Below are positions 15,299-24,320 of a DNA stretch of 64,000 bases, in pieces (position 1 is the first letter of the stretch; each line of letters opens with the position of its first letter). The DNA comes from ECT2AJA-044 sp965658225 (GTDB lineage Bacteria > Bacteroidota > Bacteroidia > Flavobacteriales > ECT2AJA-044), in assembly GCA_965658225.1 (NCBI GenBank), contig CBFHRK010000005.1, positions 21,528-85,527 on the forward strand, given 5' to 3'. Below the pieces are notes generated by a model, which did no database searches, was not told the origin of the DNA, and saw only the letters and a list, made by a program, of their open reading frames with translations. Both the position numbers and the translations under genes were made by a program.

Positions 15299-16731
15299 TA
15301 TCTGTAGAATAGTAAGAAGTTACCTGGAACTACGACCAAATCAGAAGCACTTTCTGCATTCCATTGAATAGCATTTTGTCCGTCGAAGGTGGAATAGAGT
15401 CCGGATAAGGCTAATTCACTTTGTGTGAGTCGGATCGATTCTTCACCGAAGTTGAATAAGGCAACACATTCAGAGTTTCCGTTAGCACGTTTAAAAGCGT
15501 AGGTGCCGTTTTCATCATTGGCAACCAATAACTCAAAATCCCCACCGTAATTCCCGTTAAAGAGGGCAGGAGTAGTGTGGTATATGTCCATCATTCTCTT
15601 GTAAAACTGACTGTAGGTCCAACCAGTCAGGTGGTCTTCCGTTTTTGTCCAATCAATTTCATCTTTGTCGAAAAACTTGAGTGCGCGATCGAGGCCTACT
15701 TCTTGTCCCCCGTAAATTAGAGGCATTCCGCGATCCATAGTCGCGCAGAGTGCGAATAACTGAAAGTGTTGCTTTCCATAGCGATCAAAAACCGGCTTGT
15801 TCCAAGAGTTTTCATCGTGATTGGTGGTGAAATACATGCGGATATCGTCTTTCGTATAATTTGAATCTATTTGCATCCGCAGTTTTTCAATATCGGATGG
15901 CCCTTTTTCCTTGCGTGCTAATTCTCCTAACAAATGATGAAAATCCCAACCGTAGTTCATATTGAAATTCTCCATATCTGTAGGCTCGCCCCACTCTGCA
16001 AGCATGAACAGTTCTTTGTCCCAAGTGGCTCGTTGTTCGCTTAAGTAGCTCCAGAATTCAATGGGTACAAAACCCGCTACATCGCAACGAAATCCATCGA
16101 TGTCGGCTTCATCGACCCACCATTTCATTTCGCCGGCCATGGCTTTCCAGAGCTCTTTGTTATCGTAATTCAAATCGGCTACATCGGTCCAGTCGGTGAC
16201 AACGCCTTCGTTATCGCGTGCTACATTTATTTCGCCCGCTTCATTATAGGTGTAGAAATCGGGGTGTTCTTGTGTCCAAACATGGTCGAAGGCTGTATGA
16301 TTGGCAACCCAGTCCAAAACAATTTTAAAGTCGAGTTCGTGCGCCTCATCAACGAGTGCTTTGAAATCTTTCAAGGTTCCAAAATTCGGATTCACCGCTG
16401 TATAATCTTGAATGGAGTAATAGCTCCCTAATGGGCCTTTTCGCTTTTTAATCCCAATGGGTTGAACGGGCATAAGCCAAAGAATATCTACACCCAATTC
16501 TTTGAGTTTTGGTAAGTGTTTTCTGAAGGCATTGATGGTTCCTTCAGGGGTGTATTGACGAATATTCACTTCATAAATTGTCGCGTTCGCAACCCATTTC
16601 GGATGTCTGCTTTCCACTTTACTCATGGGCCTACTATCTGCAGATATGTTTTGTTTTTCATTACTGGCTGGCGTATTCGAACAGCTTGAAATTAGCGCTG
16701 CAATTAAAGAAAGAAAGAGTAGTTTTTTCAT
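15298..16731 (-). CDS. GH13 alpha-amylase family lipoprotein
   Basis: 477 residues. Lipobox LISSC puts the lipidated Cys at about residue 17. The catalytic regions are LDWVANH, GFRCDVAGF (nucleophile Asp), LAEWGEP (Glu) and FTTNHDENSW (Asp). The barrel starts with VNIRQYTPEGTINAFRKHLP, a form seen in small Bacteroidota GH13 enzymes without an N-terminal domain. It probably acts on maltodextrins in the periplasm or on the outer membrane. It overlaps mgsA and the larger GH13 gene by 1 bp each. Confidence 0.92.
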   Translation of the reverse strand: MKKLLFLSLIAALISSCSNTPASNEKQNISADSRPMSKVESRHPKWVANATIYEVNIRQYTPEGTINAFRKHLPKLKELGVDILWLMPVQPIGIKKRKGPLGSYYSIQDYTAVNPNFGTLKDFKALVDEAHELDFKIVLDWVANHTAFDHVWTQEHPDFYTYNEAGEINVARDNEGVVTDWTDVADLNYDNKELWKAMAGEMKWWVDEADIDGFRCDVAGFVPIEFWSYLSEQRATWDKELFMLAEWGEPTDMENFNMNYGWDFHHLLGELARKEKGPSDIEKLRMQIDSNYTKDDIRMYFTTNHDENSWNKPVFDRYGKQHFQLFALCATMDRGMPLIYGGQEVGLDRALKFFDKDEIDWTKTEDHLTGWTYSQFYKRMMDIYHTTPALFNGNYGGDFELLVANDENGTYAFKRANGNSECVALFNFGEESIRLTQSELALSGLYSTFDGQNAIQWNAESASDLVVVPGNFLLFYR

Positions 16732-19073
16732 TATTCGGGTTTTAGGTACACGAAACTAAGTGGTGCTAAACTGGCTTTCCCGGTTTCGTTCATTTCGATG
16801 TTTCCGGCAATTACTTCGGCATTGTTGAGTTTGAGCGCGTGTGCTTCATTTCCCGCATTAATCCAAACGATTACTCGGTCACCCAGGTAATTGCGTTCGA
16901 TACGCAGTACGTTTTCACCTTCAAGAGTTACTTCCGTTTCGCCGAAGGTTAGCGCCATTTGGCCCTCTCGGGCCGATAATAATTGCTGCACCTCCAAACG
17001 GAGTTCATTCTCGTTATTGGTATAGCCATTAAACTTCATCATTTTACGGTTATCCGGATCATTCGCTCCCCAGCTTCCGTATTCATCGCCATAATAGATC
17101 ACCGGAATTCCCGGAATGGCAAAGTTAAAGGCGTGTAATAAGCCGAGGCGTTTATAGGCCTCGGGTTTTGGTTCTGGTATTTCGCGCGTCCAACCGGCCA
17201 ATTTTTGATCTTCACTGAGTAATACATCTCCAGAGGCAATAGAAATGAAGCGAGACCGATCTTGGTTTCCTGAAATATAGCCCATAAGATTATGGCCACC
17301 GTAGATTCGAATACTTTGCTCAAGGGTGTTTTTTAGGTTTTCGAGTCCGTTTTCAGAAGAAGAAAAAGCCATCACAGCGGCGTCGTAGGTATTGAAATCG
17401 AACTGAGCATCCAGTAATCCATTTCCAATGTAGCTAGCTATTAATTCTGGACTCCCATAGGTTTCTCCGATCTGATAAATATTTCGGTCCAGCCCCAGTC
17501 CTTTTATTTTTCTTGTCAAGGTGCGCCAATACAATTCGTCAATGTGTTTTGTGGCATCGTGTCTAAAACCGTCGAAATCGTATTCTGTGATCCAAACCAG
17601 TGCACTATCGGTCATTGGGTCAACAACTTCTTTCTTCCTTAAATCAAGCGTAGGCATAAAGGTGTCGAACCAAGTGGTTAATCGTTGGTCGTCCCAACGT
17701 TCGGTATTCAGCGTGCCGTCCGGAAGATAGAGCGGAGTAGCCCAATCGGGATGATCTCTATACACCGGATGCTTTTCGTGAACGTGATTAGCCACGTAAT
17801 CGAGCAGTACATTTTGGTTTTCTGCATGCGCGTCGTTTAATAGAGATCGTATTTCATCGGGCGTTCCAAAACGCGGATCTGGCTTGATGTTTGAAACGGG
17901 CCAATAGCCGTGGTACCCAGAAAACTTGGTTACTACTCCTCCTTTATTCCAAAGCCCCCAAGCATCATCTGGGTTTTTAGAGATAGGGGAAAGCCAAATA
18001 GTATTGGTCCCGAGCTCTTTAAAGAAATTTGCTTTCAATGCATCGTGTACTCCTGCGATATCACCTCCGTAAAAGTTCGCTTTCGGCAAAACCTCTGGAT
18101 CGTTTAATGGAGCGTCATTCTCTTCGTTACCATTTCGAAAGCGGTCGACCATCATGAAGTAAAGCGTTGCCTTTTGCCAATCAGACCTCCTCAATTGGGC
18201 CGGATCCTGAACAATTGAACCATTTTCAAGTGGTATTAATAGGTCGTTGCTTCGTCTTCCATTCCGAATGGAATACACTCGAATGTGGCTTCGGCCCGTG
18301 GCGAATTCCGACTTCGCATTTAGTTTAGGCACTTCGATTGTTAAACTTCCTTCCGTTTCCGTAATTGGAAGTTGTTGATTCTGCCAGAAGGCGAGCACTA
18401 TTTGATCGCTGGGTAGTTTGTTTAGAATTATTGTTTGGTTATCGCTGGCAAATGGTTCCAAACGAACTGGGGCTTCTCCTGAAAAGTCCAAAACAAGGGT
18501 TGAATTGAATCCGCCCGAGCCATTGGAGATAGAATCTTGCAGCGGATCTGTTTTTTCTGTGGCGATTCCATTCCGCCACACGTAGTATTTATATTGATAG
18601 CGGTCGGGTTTCAACGACAAGTCAATACTAAATAATTGATCCTCGCCCAATTCCATTTTCGAACTCGTTCGATTCCAAGCATTAAAGGTTCCGAAAACAA
18701 AAACAGAGTCGGCTGCTCCTTCGAAAAAGAAGTCTACGGTGGTTTCCGGGGCAAAGAACACCGGAATCTCGTAGTGATCCTTTTTGAAAGATACTTTTGC
18801 TACTGTATAACCTTGATTTGCCGTATCGGCGAGGTGGTAGTGGGTGCTTTTCTTGCTGGATTCAACGGAAACGGATGGTTCAAAAGTGATGGATTGCATT
18901 CCCAAGGTATCGAGTATGTAATCGTGCAAGTGAAATGTATTCTGACTTGCCGATAAAATGAGCGGCCCTGCAAATCCGGAGATTTGTGCTCCTTGCGAAA
19001 GCTTATTGTCTTCGGGTGCGGTACACGCCGTGATCAGAAATAAGGAAACGAAACCAATCCATCCATTCTTCAT
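16731..19073 (-). CDS. GH13 family lipoprotein with N-terminal CBM48-like module
   Basis: 780 residues. Lipobox LITAC gives lipidated Cys at about residue 17. A first beta region (25-120) is followed by a CBM48-like module (about 118-205, with VFGTFNAWNRTS and YQYKYYVWRNG), another beta region, then the GH13 barrel from about residue 300. Catalytic regions: LLDYVANHVHEKHP, GFRHDATKHID, QIGETYGSP and SGNQDRSRF. The last has Gln where most GH13 enzymes have His (NHD), while the catalytic Asp remains. A C-terminal beta domain follows. It could be a pullulanase- or amylase-type enzyme. One bp separates it from the GH65 gene. Confidence 0.9.
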   Translation of the reverse strand: MKNGWIGFVSLFLITACTAPEDNKLSQGAQISGFAGPLILSASQNTFHLHDYILDTLGMQSITFEPSVSVESSKKSTHYHLADTANQGYTVAKVSFKKDHYEIPVFFAPETTVDFFFEGAADSVFVFGTFNAWNRTSSKMELGEDQLFSIDLSLKPDRYQYKYYVWRNGIATEKTDPLQDSISNGSGGFNSTLVLDFSGEAPVRLEPFASDNQTIILNKLPSDQIVLAFWQNQQLPITETEGSLTIEVPKLNAKSEFATGRSHIRVYSIRNGRRSNDLLIPLENGSIVQDPAQLRRSDWQKATLYFMMVDRFRNGNEENDAPLNDPEVLPKANFYGGDIAGVHDALKANFFKELGTNTIWLSPISKNPDDAWGLWNKGGVVTKFSGYHGYWPVSNIKPDPRFGTPDEIRSLLNDAHAENQNVLLDYVANHVHEKHPVYRDHPDWATPLYLPDGTLNTERWDDQRLTTWFDTFMPTLDLRKKEVVDPMTDSALVWITEYDFDGFRHDATKHIDELYWRTLTRKIKGLGLDRNIYQIGETYGSPELIASYIGNGLLDAQFDFNTYDAAVMAFSSSENGLENLKNTLEQSIRIYGGHNLMGYISGNQDRSRFISIASGDVLLSEDQKLAGWTREIPEPKPEAYKRLGLLHAFNFAIPGIPVIYYGDEYGSWGANDPDNRKMMKFNGYTNNENELRLEVQQLLSAREGQMALTFGETEVTLEGENVLRIERNYLGDRVIVWINAGNEAHALKLNNAEVIAGNIEMNETGKASLAPLSFVYLKPE

Positions 19074-19074
19074 A

Positions 19075-21396
19075 TTACAATGCTATTTCTTCCGAATGCA
19101 CTGCTGATTCTCCAGCGGGCAATCGGTGTTTAACTTCACCGAGAGAGAAGGAGGCTTCGGCCGGACCTTCATTCAAGATATGAACCGCCTGCGGCGTGAT
19201 ATCAATAGCGAGCTGTGCGCCTCTCCATGTAATTCTAAAGTTAAGTTTTTTCCATCCGGCCGGGAGGGCGGGGTCAAAATGAAGCTCACCATTTTGAATA
19301 CTCATTCCTCCAAAACCTTGAACCACGCTGATCCAAGTACCCGCCATGGAGGTGATATGAAGACCTTCATGAACTTCGCGGTTGTAGTCATCAAGATCCA
19401 GTCGCGAGGTCCGGTGGTACATTTCCATGGCCTTGTTTTCATATCCGAGCTTCGCGGCAAGCACCACGTGAATGCAGGGTGAAAGGCTCGATTCATGAAC
19501 CGTCATAGGCTCGTAAAAATCGAAATTGCGCTTTAGAGTATCGCGATCGAAATTATTGCCGAAAAAGTACATGCCCTGCAAAACATCGGCTTGCTTGATA
19601 AAGCAAGAACGAAGAATTCGGTCCCAACTCCAATGCTGATTAATAGGGCGCTGATTTACGGGCAGGCTATCTGCAGATCGAAGTTCTTTGTCAAGAAAGC
19701 CTTCTTGCTGCAAGTACACATTTCGTTCTTCGTCTAAAGGGAAGTACATGTTGTTCACGATGTTCAACCAATGCTCACTTTCGGTGTCGCTCCAATTCAT
19801 TTTCGCCGCTAGGCTTTCCCAACGATCGGAATGTTGATCGCGCACATAGTCAATGCACTCTTTTGTATATTCCAAACACCACGATGCGATATAGTTCGTG
19901 TACCAATTGTTGTTTACGTTGTTTTCGTATTCGTTCGGACCGGTAACCCCGTGCATAACGAACTTCTTTTTCGCCTCGCTGAAATGAACGCGCTGACTCC
20001 AGAAACGGGCAATAGCCACTAGCACCTCTAGACCATATTCAGCTAAATAGCCACGGTCATTGGTGTGCTCAATATAGTTGTAGATTCCGTATGCAATGGC
20101 GCCATTTCTGTGGATTTCCTCAAAAGTAATTTCCCATTCATTGTGGCATTCTTCGCCGTTCATAGTTACCATTGGGTAAAGCGCAGCTCCGTCCGTGAAA
20201 CCCAGTTTTTGGGCGTTTTCTATAGCCTTTTCTAGGTGCTTGTACCGGTAAACGAGCAAATTTCGCCCGACGTCTGGAGATGTGGTAGCGAGGTAAAATG
20301 GTAGGCAATAGGCTTCGGTATCCCAATAGGTACTCCCACCATATTTTTCGCCGGTAAAGCCTTTGGGGCCGATGTTTAATCGTTCATCCTCACCGGTATA
20401 CGTTTGGTGCATGTGGAAAATATTGAAGCGAATACCTTGTTGTGCTTCGGAGTCGCCTTCAATGATAATATCGCCGCGGTTCCATCTTTTTTTCCAGGCT
20501 TCTTTTTGTTCGGTGAGCAACTGTGTATATCCGGCCGTGCAGGCCGTTGAAGCAACCTTTTTCGCTGTAGTCATGAGCTCTGTTTTCGCCACATTCAAGG
20601 AGCTTAACAGGGCTACATATTTCTGTACGGTAATGGTTTCATCTGGGTTCGCATGCACTTGAAAGCGGCTTCCGATGTACTTGTTTTTTGAAATTTCTTC
20701 GGCGGAAATACTTATTTCTTCTCCATTGCGGAGCACCTCGAATTTCATGGCGGCGGTTACTTGGAAATCGAGTTTTTTCGTTTTCGCTGTGATTTGGGCC
20801 TCACGGCCCGATCCGCTCTGAGCCACTTCTTCCCAGAATTTCTCTTCCCAATTGGCGTCGTGATTTTCAACGTCGAAATCGAGGTAGGAGCAAAAGCTGA
20901 TTTGGCCTGAAAAATTGAGCGGTGTAATGCTGTAGCTCATCGCGGCCACTTCATCTCGATGGAGGCTGTAAAATCTTTGTGCTTGAACGGAGATTTTTTT
21001 GCCGCTAGGCAATGCCGCTTCGAACGAGCGAAGTAGGTAACCTTCGCGCATGTTCAATTCGCGATAAAAACCGCTTACTTCCATTTTAGCTAGGTCGACA
21101 GATTCGCCTTCAATTTCAATATCGAGTCCAATCCAGTTAACTGAGTTCAACACTTTGGCGAAGTATTCGGGGTATCCGTTTTTCCACCAGCCTACTTTCG
21201 TTTTGTCGGGGTAGTAGATGCCGGCGATGTAAGAACCTTGCAAAGATTTTCCGGAGTAGGCCTCTTCAAAATTGGCGCGTTGGCCCATGCGGCCATTTCC
21301 AATAGAGAAAATGCTTTCAGATTTGGGGTGATTTTCAGGATCCCAATTGCGCTCAATGATGCGCCATTCGTCGGTTTCAAGGTATTTCGCTTGCAT
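19075..21396 (-). CDS. mapA: GH65 maltose phosphorylase-type enzyme
   Basis: 773 residues, standard for bacterial GH65 phosphorylases. The catalytic acid Glu lies in VTGPNEYENNVNNNWYTN, which has the form found in maltose phosphorylases, and the phosphate-binding His-Ser loop is HEGLHITSMAGTW. The enzyme splits maltose with phosphate into glucose and beta-glucose-1-phosphate in the cytoplasm. The next gene, pgmB, uses that product, which strongly supports the call. Kojibiose, nigerose or trehalose specificity cannot be excluded from sequence, but the three GH13 genes and SusCD around it favour maltose. Confidence 0.9.
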   Translation of the reverse strand: MQAKYLETDEWRIIERNWDPENHPKSESIFSIGNGRMGQRANFEEAYSGKSLQGSYIAGIYYPDKTKVGWWKNGYPEYFAKVLNSVNWIGLDIEIEGESVDLAKMEVSGFYRELNMREGYLLRSFEAALPSGKKISVQAQRFYSLHRDEVAAMSYSITPLNFSGQISFCSYLDFDVENHDANWEEKFWEEVAQSGSGREAQITAKTKKLDFQVTAAMKFEVLRNGEEISISAEEISKNKYIGSRFQVHANPDETITVQKYVALLSSLNVAKTELMTTAKKVASTACTAGYTQLLTEQKEAWKKRWNRGDIIIEGDSEAQQGIRFNIFHMHQTYTGEDERLNIGPKGFTGEKYGGSTYWDTEAYCLPFYLATTSPDVGRNLLVYRYKHLEKAIENAQKLGFTDGAALYPMVTMNGEECHNEWEITFEEIHRNGAIAYGIYNYIEHTNDRGYLAEYGLEVLVAIARFWSQRVHFSEAKKKFVMHGVTGPNEYENNVNNNWYTNYIASWCLEYTKECIDYVRDQHSDRWESLAAKMNWSDTESEHWLNIVNNMYFPLDEERNVYLQQEGFLDKELRSADSLPVNQRPINQHWSWDRILRSCFIKQADVLQGMYFFGNNFDRDTLKRNFDFYEPMTVHESSLSPCIHVVLAAKLGYENKAMEMYHRTSRLDLDDYNREVHEGLHITSMAGTWISVVQGFGGMSIQNGELHFDPALPAGWKKLNFRITWRGAQLAIDITPQAVHILNEGPAEASFSLGEVKHRLPAGESAVHSEEIAL

Positions 21397-21411
21397 AGGG
21401 CGAAGAGTATT

Positions 21412-22056
21412 TTATCGGATAAATCCGGTGAGGTCAAATTCGTGCAAGCCCGCGAGGTATAAGTGAGCTCCGGGCAAGTTTTCGGGTGAGCCAATGGCTA
21501 CGGCGTGCATGTTTCCGGCGAGCGCGGCTTCAATGCCTGCTCGAGAATCTTCAAAAACAACACATTCTTCGGGACGAACGCCTACGGCTTCCGCTCCCTG
21601 TAAAAACACCTCAGGGTGCGGTTTTGAATGCGCCACCATAGTGCCGTCAATCACCGCGTCAAAGTACGATTCAATTTCGCACTGTTTCAAAATCATGGGG
21701 GCATTTTTGGAGGCTGATCCAAGCGCAATTTTAATTCCGGCTGCTTTGGTTTCTTCCAGACACTTTAAAGCTCCGGGCAGAAGTTCGTCCGGATTCATAT
21801 GAGCAACTAGTTCGAGGTACCAGTCGTTTTTCACTTTCATCCAATGATTAATTTCAACTTCGGATAGATTAATATTTCCCCAAGACATAATTTTTTCAAT
21901 ACTACCTCTCCGGCTAACACCTTTGAGCTGCTCATTATCTTGTTCGGTAAAGGAAACGCCTAGTTCTTCAGCAAGTCTTTTCCAGGCGATAAAGTGAAAT
22001 TTGGCGGTATCAACGATAACCCCATCTAGGTCGAAGAGAAAGGCGCTGAACTTCAT
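21412..22056 (-). CDS. pgmB: Beta-phosphoglucomutase
   Basis: 214 residues from the ATG at 22056 (MKFSAFLFDLDGVIVDTAKFHF); a longer frame would run into the neighbouring gene. HAD-family motifs are the nucleophile pair Asp-Leu-Asp near residue 9-11, the Ser/Lys region (LGSASKNAP, HSKPHPEVF) and VFEDSRAGIEAAL. It turns beta-glucose-1-phosphate into glucose-6-phosphate. Together with the adjacent GH65 enzyme it forms the phosphorolytic maltose route. It starts 2 bp after the methylglyoxal-synthase-like gene and ends 15 bp before mapA. Confidence 0.95.
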   Translation of the reverse strand: MKFSAFLFDLDGVIVDTAKFHFIAWKRLAEELGVSFTEQDNEQLKGVSRRGSIEKIMSWGNINLSEVEINHWMKVKNDWYLELVAHMNPDELLPGALKCLEETKAAGIKIALGSASKNAPMILKQCEIESYFDAVIDGTMVAHSKPHPEVFLQGAEAVGVRPEECVVFEDSRAGIEAALAGNMHAVAIGSPENLPGAHLYLAGLHEFDLTGFIR

Positions 22057-22058
22057 TT

Positions 22059-22457
22059 TTAGCTTTTTTTTCGATCGGCTTGTTCCTTGCGAATATGTCC
22101 GATAATCATCAGTTCTGCGCTCGAGGTGTTTGTCGCAAGCGGAATGTTTTTTCGGATGCAAATTTCAATCAGGGCTTCGATATCTGGATGGTGCCTTTCT
22201 TTTACGTCTGGGTCTACAAAAAACAGCACAAGCGATACATCTCCTCGTGAGATCATATCGTTGATTTCGGTATACCCACCGCTCGATCCGGGACTGAGAT
22301 GTACGATGGGGACTTTGAATTCAGATTGTTCCAAAAACTCCGCCGACCTTCCGGTAGCTACTAGTTGTCGGCCCCATAGCCATTCTTCCCTTTCTTTAAT
22401 AAACTCTGCCATGGTTGGTTTCATGGCATTGTGCGCAAGGATGACAATATTTTTCAT
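22059..22457 (-). CDS. Methylglyoxal synthase-like protein with degenerate active site
   Basis: 132 residues, clearly of the MGS-like fold: it aligns over its whole length with the mgsA product of this operon (AHNAMK for AHDGKK, NIPLATNTSSAELM for NIPLATNPATASLI, DPDVKERHHPD for DPLDKHPHEPD). The phosphate loop TGTTG is TGRSA here, and the catalytic Asp of GGDAQ is replaced by Tyr62 in GGYTEI, with one residue inserted before it. His9, Lys13, His89 and Asp92 remain. Loss of the catalytic Asp argues against methylglyoxal synthesis; phosphate or sugar-phosphate sensing is one possibility. Overlaps the kinase gene by 4 bp. Confidence 0.8.
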   Translation of the reverse strand: MKNIVILAHNAMKPTMAEFIKEREEWLWGRQLVATGRSAEFLEQSEFKVPIVHLSPGSSGGYTEINDMISRGDVSLVLFFVDPDVKERHHPDIEALIEICIRKNIPLATNTSSAELMIIGHIRKEQADRKKS

Positions 22458-23320
22458 TTCGATTGAAGCTCAATTTTATGCTCAAGATGATAGGCAACAA
22501 GCCCGTCAACCGGCTTTTTTATAACGCGACCAAAACGAACGCCTGCTTTTTTACACGCGGTTCGCAAGTATATTTCCATGTGGTAGGCTACGGAGCCGAC
22601 AAAATTCACGGTGGCCCATTCTGCTTCGGGAAAGCATAAAACGTGAATTCGGATAAACTCGTCAAAACCTTCTTGAATAATTCTCCCAAAGAAAGGGTGC
22701 TGTTGGTGCTTGCTTACAAATCGGGCAAATCCAGCGAGATACACATTGGCATTCGGCTGATTGTACACATTGTCGATTATTTCGTCCTTACTCGTTTGGT
22801 AAGTGTTGAGAAAATCATCTTCAATTTCTCGGGGAAGCTGCTTGTAGAGGAAAGAACTAAGAAGCTTTTTCCCCAGGTAAGATCCCGAAGCCTCATCACC
22901 AAGGATGAAGGCTAATGCGGGCACTTCCTCCCGAAGGGAGTGGCCATCGAAAAAACAAGAATTGGAACCTGTGCCAATGATACAAGCAATTTCAGGCTCT
23001 CCGTTATATGTGGAGTAGGCCGCGGCAAGTAAGTCGTGATCGACCGTTATGTCTGCGCGCGTGAATACTTGTTCAAGTCCTCTTTTTACTTCGACTTGAA
23101 GCGATTCTGTAGAGCAACCCGCCCCATAGAAAAAGACGATCTCAACGTCCTTTTTCAGCTGCTGAATTCGCAATAAATTGAGCAAGTGCTCTGCTATAAA
23201 ACGCGGACTATGAAAGTACGGGTTGAAACCCATCGTAGAAAAACGATCGACTTCTTTTCCTTCTCTGTCGAGAAGCACCCAGTCGCACTTCGTAGAGCCG
23301 CTTTCCGCAATTAAAATCAT
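22454..23320 (-). CDS. BadF/BadG-type sugar kinase (glucosamine/glucose kinase-like)
   Basis: 288 residues from the ATG at 23320 (MILIAESGSTKCDW), which leaves 4 bp to the gapA stop; the frame extends 9 codons further but into gapA. The ATPase fold shows the phosphate-1 loop ESGSTKCDW, the phosphate-2/adenosine loops IGTGSNSC and GDEASGSYLGKKLL. Bacteroidota members are annotated as N-acetylglucosamine or glucosamine kinases. In this operon a kinase is needed for the free glucose released by the GH65 enzyme, so a glucokinase role is a reasonable inference. Confidence 0.82.
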   Translation of the reverse strand: MILIAESGSTKCDWVLLDREGKEVDRFSTMGFNPYFHSPRFIAEHLLNLLRIQQLKKDVEIVFFYGAGCSTESLQVEVKRGLEQVFTRADITVDHDLLAAAYSTYNGEPEIACIIGTGSNSCFFDGHSLREEVPALAFILGDEASGSYLGKKLLSSFLYKQLPREIEDDFLNTYQTSKDEIIDNVYNQPNANVYLAGFARFVSKHQQHPFFGRIIQEGFDEFIRIHVLCFPEAEWATVNFVGSVAYHMEIYLRTACKKAGVRFGRVIKKPVDGLVAYHLEHKIELQSK

Positions 23321-23324
23321 AGAC

Positions 23325-24320
23325 TTACAGGTTGGCCAAACGTTCAATTAGGTCTACGGCACGAGCCGAATATCCAGCCTCATTATCGTACCAACTTACA
23401 ATTTTTACTAGAGTTCCGTTCGCAGAAGTCAACTGTGCATCGAATATACTGCTGTACGGATTGCCAATGATATCGGCAGAAACAATAGGGTCTTCGGTGT
23501 ATTCTAAAATACCTTTTAATGGCCCCTCGGCAGCTTCTTTCATTGCCGCATTTATTTCTTCGGCGGTTGCTTCTTTCTCAAGGATAACCGTTAAATCAGT
23601 TGCCGAACCGGTAGGGGTTGGTACACGCATGGCCATTCCATCCAGTTTTCCTTTTAGCTCCGGTAATACGAGTCCAACCGCAGCCGCAGCACCAGTACTT
23701 GTTGGAACAACGCTTAAAGCAGCTGCTCTTGCTCTTCTCATGTCGGAGTGTGGGGCGTCATGAAGGTTTTGATCCGCGGTATACGCGTGAACCGTGGTCA
23801 TATATCCTTTTACTATCCCAAATTTCTCGAGTAATATCTTTGCAACAGGTGCGAGGCAATTGGTGGTACAAGAGGCGTTGGAAACCATTGTATCTGTGGC
23901 ATTGAGCTCATGATCATTTACTCCTAAAACCACCGTTTTCACATCGCCTTTTGCAGGTGCGCTTAAAACCACTTTTTTAGCCCCGGCTTGAATATGAAGG
24001 CCCATCTTTTCAGCATCTCTAAATACTCCAGTTGCTTCAAGAACCGTATCTACACCTAATTCACCCCAAGGTAAATCGGCCGGGTTTCTTTCGCTATAAA
24101 GTTTAATGGTATTCCCGTTTACGATTAAATCGTTTCCGGAAACTTCAACATCCCCATCGAATCGCCCGTGAATTGAATCGTATTTCAATAAGTGAGCTAA
24201 CGTTTTTGAATCCGCTAGGTCATTGATTGCTACCACTTCAATACCGTCGCGGTTCATCATGTTCCGGAAACTCAATCGGCCAATTCGGCCGAATCCGTTG
24301 ATCGCTACTTTCGTTTTCAT
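23325..24320 (-). CDS. gapA: Glyceraldehyde-3-phosphate dehydrogenase, type I
   Basis: 331 residues. The NAD-binding start INGFGRIGRLSFRNM, the catalytic Cys in SNASCTTNCLAP and the His in the HAYTADQNLHDAPH segment are intact, as is WYDNEAGYSARAVD at the end. It oxidises glyceraldehyde-3-phosphate in glycolysis. Its start overlaps the pfkA stop by 4 bp, placing lower glycolysis inside the sugar operon. A second gapdh for housekeeping or gluconeogenesis may exist elsewhere. Confidence 0.97.
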   Translation of the reverse strand: MKTKVAINGFGRIGRLSFRNMMNRDGIEVVAINDLADSKTLAHLLKYDSIHGRFDGDVEVSGNDLIVNGNTIKLYSERNPADLPWGELGVDTVLEATGVFRDAEKMGLHIQAGAKKVVLSAPAKGDVKTVVLGVNDHELNATDTMVSNASCTTNCLAPVAKILLEKFGIVKGYMTTVHAYTADQNLHDAPHSDMRRARAAALSVVPTSTGAAAAVGLVLPELKGKLDGMAMRVPTPTGSATDLTVILEKEATAEEINAAMKEAAEGPLKGILEYTEDPIVSADIIGNPYSSIFDAQLTSANGTLVKIVSWYDNEAGYSARAVDLIERLANL

